Below, piece by piece: positions 8,955 through 11,271 of a DNA stretch of 11,271 bases. Made by a program: the position numbers and the translations under genes. Each line of letters starts with the position of its first letter. Within the stretch, counting starts at the first letter, position 1. The notes beneath the pieces were generated by a model. It worked only from the letters and a program-made list of their open reading frames with translations, was not told the origin of the DNA and searched no databases. Source of the stretch: Gymnopus androsaceus JB14 (lineage: Eukaryota > Basidiomycota > Agaricomycetes > Agaricales > Omphalotaceae); contig ML770304.1 of the NCBI GenBank assembly GCA_009733575.1, positions 1-11,271 of the forward strand, given 5' to 3'.

Positions 8955-9200
8955 ATATTGGTAAAGTGGTCTAACTAGTCCAACTTGGCGCTAAATTTGC
9001 CCAACTGCTAGTGGTCTCATGTTCAATCCTTGGTCTGACCTCTAAATAATGTTTTTACTAGACCCACGCCACCCGGATGGGTGGCCGGGCCCGGTATTCT
9101 CCTTGTCGGCGGTTCAGCATAGATTGTCCCAATCGGGAACTGATTCCTTTAATCTGTATCTATCACTGGTAGATTAGATGCATTGTAATCAGTAATAATG
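8955..9200 (+). repeat. tRNA-related SINE-like repeat (right copy)
   Basis: A good box-A match TGGTAAAGTGG (8959-8969) is followed about 50 bp later by box-B-like GTTCAATCC (9021-9029), the spacing of a tRNA promoter. Then come TTTTTACTAGACCC, a GC-rich body (GTGGCCGGGCCCGG) and a tail GTAATCAGTAATAATG. The block order matches the inverted copy at 2826-3005, but identity is low outside the blocks. No clean flanking target duplication was found. The ends are estimates. Confidence 0.55.
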
Positions 9201-9274
9201 GCTGCTGAGCAATTGCCCAAGGCATTAACCCAAGGGCTTTGCCTTATATTTGGGGCTTGGGCAATTCCCCTTGC

Positions 9275-9318
9275 TGATCACATCAGACCTTGGGCTACTC
9301 CCCAAGCTGATGTGTTCC
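9275..9318. repeat. Terminal hairpin, right end of nested element
   Basis: TGATCACATCAG at 9275-9286 faces CTGATGTGTTC at 9307-9317, with CCTTGGG (9288-9294) facing CCCAAG (9301-9306) around a short loop. It is the inverted copy of the hairpin at 2435-2479. The outermost bases (GTTCC instead of GATCA) have changed. Confidence 0.78.
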
Positions 9319-9773
9319 GCTAGCTTCCATGGCTGGACCAGCAGGAAGGGTCGAGGACAAGAGTCCTGACTGACCAGGGCCAGTCAAACGAGAAGTTTGA
9401 CCAGGAGTCGAGGCGCGCTGAGTTTCGATAACAGGGACCACCGCGGCAGTACGACGATGGGCCCTCGATGAAGTAGAAGAAGAAGCAGTGTTCACAGACT
9501 TGGAAAGCGCGGGAGAAGGTTGGAATTCATCGTCCGTACCGACGGTAGGTTTCGAAGTAACCCGTCTGGACATCGTATGAACAACGCACAGAGAGGAGGA
9601 ATTGGGAAGTTTGGGACTTACAATCTCGAAATCCCGAGCCTCTTATACCCGAGAAAAGTAACCTACATGATTAAGTCACGACAAAAAGAAAGAAAAAATA
9701 TTTTTCAGGAAGACAGCGCGATTCCAAAAAGGGAGTGACGCGTCTTACCAGTTGTGGGGTCTGGAAAAGACAT
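9319..9773 (-). pseudogene. Gene A, 5' part, cut off by the nested element
   Basis: This is the N-terminal portion of the gene that resumes at 2434. The sure open stretch runs from an ATG at 9573 to 9319: 85 codons rich in Ser, Thr, Pro and Arg (SSSTSSRAHRRTAAVVP near the middle), looking disordered. The last codon, AGC, stops exactly where the nested element begins. An upstream first exon at 9749-9773 (MSFPDPTT) is likely, because GTAAGA follows it and a GTGACTTAATC branch site with ATGTAG lies downstream. That splice (intron 9663-9748) meets an in-frame TAA. A weaker AAG acceptor (intron 9642-9748) joins the first exon in frame to the long stretch. Simple removal of the nested element does not restore the frame with the 3' part, so a small indel or a lost intron at the junction is needed. 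Confidence 0.68.
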
Positions 9774-9804
9774 ATCACGCGAGGAAGCACTTCTCGCGGA
9801 AAAG

Positions 9805-9862
9805 ATGTACCCTGTATGAGGATTGAACCCTGCACGGGCATCTTTCGAGGTCTAAACACGTC
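9805..9862 (-). other. tRNA-like fragment (serine-tRNA-like 3' half)
   Basis: On the minus strand CTCGAAA (9843-9849) resembles the anticodon loop of tRNA-Ser(CGA). It is followed by GCCCGTGCAGG (9829-9839), like the serine variable and T-arm region, and by box B GGTTCAATCC (9820-9829). A D-arm, pairing acceptor strands and a regular anticodon stem are missing, so it is not a working tRNA gene. It lies just upstream of gene A and could be a third SINE-like remnant. The rest of 9774-10166 holds no gene. Confidence 0.35.
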
Positions 9863-10117
9863 TGCAAATTTAGGTTTTAGGAAATATCATAACCAAAATT
9901 GGACACCTGACTGATGAATCTCGAAGAGTTCTGACGCGGGGACCTTACGAAGCTATAACGAGACTCAGGGATTCCACCGTGCAGGTACTCCTTGTACCAA
10001 CCAAGGAATTCCCGTCTCCTAAAAATGGGAATGCGGTGTTTTCACTTAAGAAAATCATACGCTCGCTGATCGAGTAGGTGATATCTTGAAGGAAATACGG
10101 CAACGGTTTATCTGGAA

Positions 10118-10133
10118 ATTGTGATATCACAAT
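10118..10133. promoter_or_regulatory. Perfect 16-bp palindrome upstream of gene A
   Basis: ATTGTGATATCACAAT is fully self-complementary and sits about 35 bp inside the right repeat arm and about 345 bp upstream of the likely gene A start. It could be a dimeric protein-binding site or part of the outer element's internal end. Its role is unknown. Confidence 0.4.
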
Positions 10134-10166
10134 GACAAGTACGAGATACGGGAGACGCGTGCTAAA

Positions 10167-11271
10167 GCACTAGATGTTGCCAGGCTTTTGCAAAAGATTG
10201 CGATAATTGTTGTAGCCCGTTTTGCAAAAGATCCCGATAACTTATAAGACTTATTGGGAATGGCCTCGGGGTGCTGCTGCCGGATTTTCGGCATTGCGGC
10301 AGTGTAGTTCTTTTGCCAAATTTTTGTTAAATGCTTTTCACACCAATGAAATCAGTGCTATTGATTCACAAAATATTTCTTGAATATGTTTGCTTTATAA
10401 TATTGCAATAAAAGCCATTATTATTTTGCCAAATATTTGTTAAATCCATTTTGTACTCAAATATTAAAATAAAATTGATTACTTAGGCGCCTATGGTCCT
10501 TCCGTGGTTCATTTACCAAATATTTGGTAATAGCCAAAAGAAATCAATTGTCCGGGCGCCTACAATCCTTTGTAGATTGATTTGGCAAATATTTGGTATT
10601 AAATCAATGTGAAAAAAAAAACAGTAGTTAGGTGCTTGTGGGTGCTTATGGGTGCTTATTTTGTGGAAAAAACAGGGTTGATCATGGGGTCCCATAAATC
10701 TCCATAAAATGCTCAAAATAATGAAAATATATTAATCATGGGTCTCATAAATACCAAAAAAAAAACTGAAAAATAATACAAATATTCAGGAGGCAGGGTT
10801 AGGTGCACTGGCACATGATCCATACTATTGGGCGCTTATGGGCGCTTATTTTACGAAAAAAAAAAAAGTTGATCATGAGGTCCCATAAATCCCCAAAAAA
10901 CACTCAAACATAATCAAAATATGTTGATCATGGGGTCCCATAAATGCCGAAAAAATACTGCAAAATAATAAAAATATTCAAGGGGCATGGTTAGGTGCAC
11001 TGGCACATGATCCATATTGTTGGGCACTTATGGGTGCTTATTTTCCATTAAAAAATGATCATTGGGTCTCATAAATCACAAAAAAATGCTGAAAATATTC
11101 ACGGGTGGGGCTAGGTGCACTAGCACATGATTCATATTGTTGGGCACTTATAGGCATTTATTTTCTGAAAAACAGTCAATCATTACATTCCATAAATCCA
11201 CAAAAATTCATGCAAAATCCTAAAAATATTCAAGGGTGGGGTTACATGAACTAGTAATTGATTTATCCATA
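10167..11271. repeat. Right arm of a large inverted repeat
   Basis: This is the inverted partner of 1-990, paired up to about 10969; the 302 bp beyond that are further degenerate units of the same tandem family. The inner boundary at 10167 falls in GCACTAGATG, the exact complement of the left boundary. Both arms encode the same 67-codon open frame by symmetry (10513-10716 minus and 441-644 plus), with four residue differences. This shows that the arms have diverged little. The arm continues past the window edge. No coding gene is supported here. Confidence 0.92.
10717..11271. repeat. Tandem array of related units, right arm
   Basis: The complementary anchor (T/C)TAGGTGCACT is found at 10799, 10991 and 11111, with a degraded copy near 11242. 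Spacing is about 192 bp and then about 120 and 130 bp, so the outer units are shortened. The TTGATCATGGGGTCCCATAAAT box repeats in step. Compared with the left arm, one 187-bp unit's worth of sequence is missing between the 10716 and 10969 pairing points. The outer units are more diverged than the inner ones. Confidence 0.82.

Larger units (their letters stand above)
2435..9318. mobile_element. Nested 6.9-kb element with inverted termini and captured gene fragments
   Basis: The two ends are inverted copies over about 75 bp, from 2435 inwards and from 9318 inwards. Shared blocks include CACATCAG, CCCAAGGTCTGATGTGATCA and AATATA(A/G)GG. The element sits inside gene A: coding sequence stops at 9319 and resumes just left of 2435. 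Flanks GCAGCTACC (2426-2434) and GCTAGCTTCC (9319-9328) form an imperfect 9-10 bp direct repeat, a target-duplication size usual for MULE elements. The cargo is a mix of gene remnants in both orientations with no transposase seen. A Pack-type, non-autonomous element is the best reading. A composite of several insertions is the alternative. Confidence 0.68.

Noticed and set aside
2435..9318. Helitron-type element, because of the terminal hairpins.
   Set aside because: Helitrons lack terminal inverted repeats and target duplications; here the ends are inverted copies and a duplication is likely.
9905..9940. CTGATGA followed by a short CTC-GAA-GAG stem, hammerhead-ribozyme-like.
   Set aside because: The required GAAA after stem II and the other helices are missing.
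10717..11271. Regularly spaced repeats that might suggest a CRISPR array.
   Set aside because: Units are about 120-190 bp, degenerate and without distinct spacers, in eukaryotic sequence.

Overview
The window looks like repeat-rich genomic DNA of a filamentous basidiomycete, probably an Agaricomycete. One interrupted gene has many short GT-AG introns (55-78 bp) with GTAAG/GTGAG donors and CTGAC/CTTAAT-type branch sites. A recognisable P4-ATPase fragment also carries a fungal-style short intron. Nothing bacterial (operons, Shine-Dalgarno sites) is seen. No intact gene is present; the window is a stack of mobile and decayed DNA.

Outer layer. Positions 1-990 and 10167-10969 are inverted copies of each other. 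The inner 550 bp of each arm pair with no net length change (positions sum to 11157). The outer part of each arm is an AT-rich tandem array of about 190 bp units, with one unit more on the left than on the right within the paired part. Further, shorter units continue to the right edge at 11271. Both arms run off the window, so the true ends of this element are not visible.

Middle layer. Between the arms lies one multi-exon minus-strand gene, here called gene A. Its 5' part is at 9319-9773 and its 3' part at 917-2434, and it runs into the left arm, which supplies its stop codon. Without the nested insertion the space between the arms would be about 2.3 kb holding only this gene, i.e. an arm-gene-arm element. 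I do not recognise the protein. It has an S/T/P-rich N-terminal region, a globular middle and a long acidic tract, and carries at least one in-frame stop.

Inner layer. Gene A is split by a second element at about 2435-9318 (6.9 kb). Its ends are inverted repeats of about 75 bp that each fold into a 45-bp hairpin, the CCTTGGGC motif recurs near both ends, and an imperfect 9-10 bp direct repeat flanks it. Its cargo is a decayed minus-strand gene with a 5-bp duplication frameshift (gene B, 3717-5064) and more minus-strand coding-like sequence (3153-3709). Then come a plus-strand fragment of a P4-type ATPase (phospholipid flippase) gene fused to an unrelated, repeatedly frameshifted plus-strand sequence (7086-8700), a possible polypurine tract/LTR start (8722-8745), and two tRNA-related SINE-like repeats facing the two ends. 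I found no transposase. This is most like a non-autonomous, gene-capturing Pack-type (MULE-like) element, which is an inference.

The genes show no sign of a shared pathway; the coherent story is nested insertion, capture and decay.
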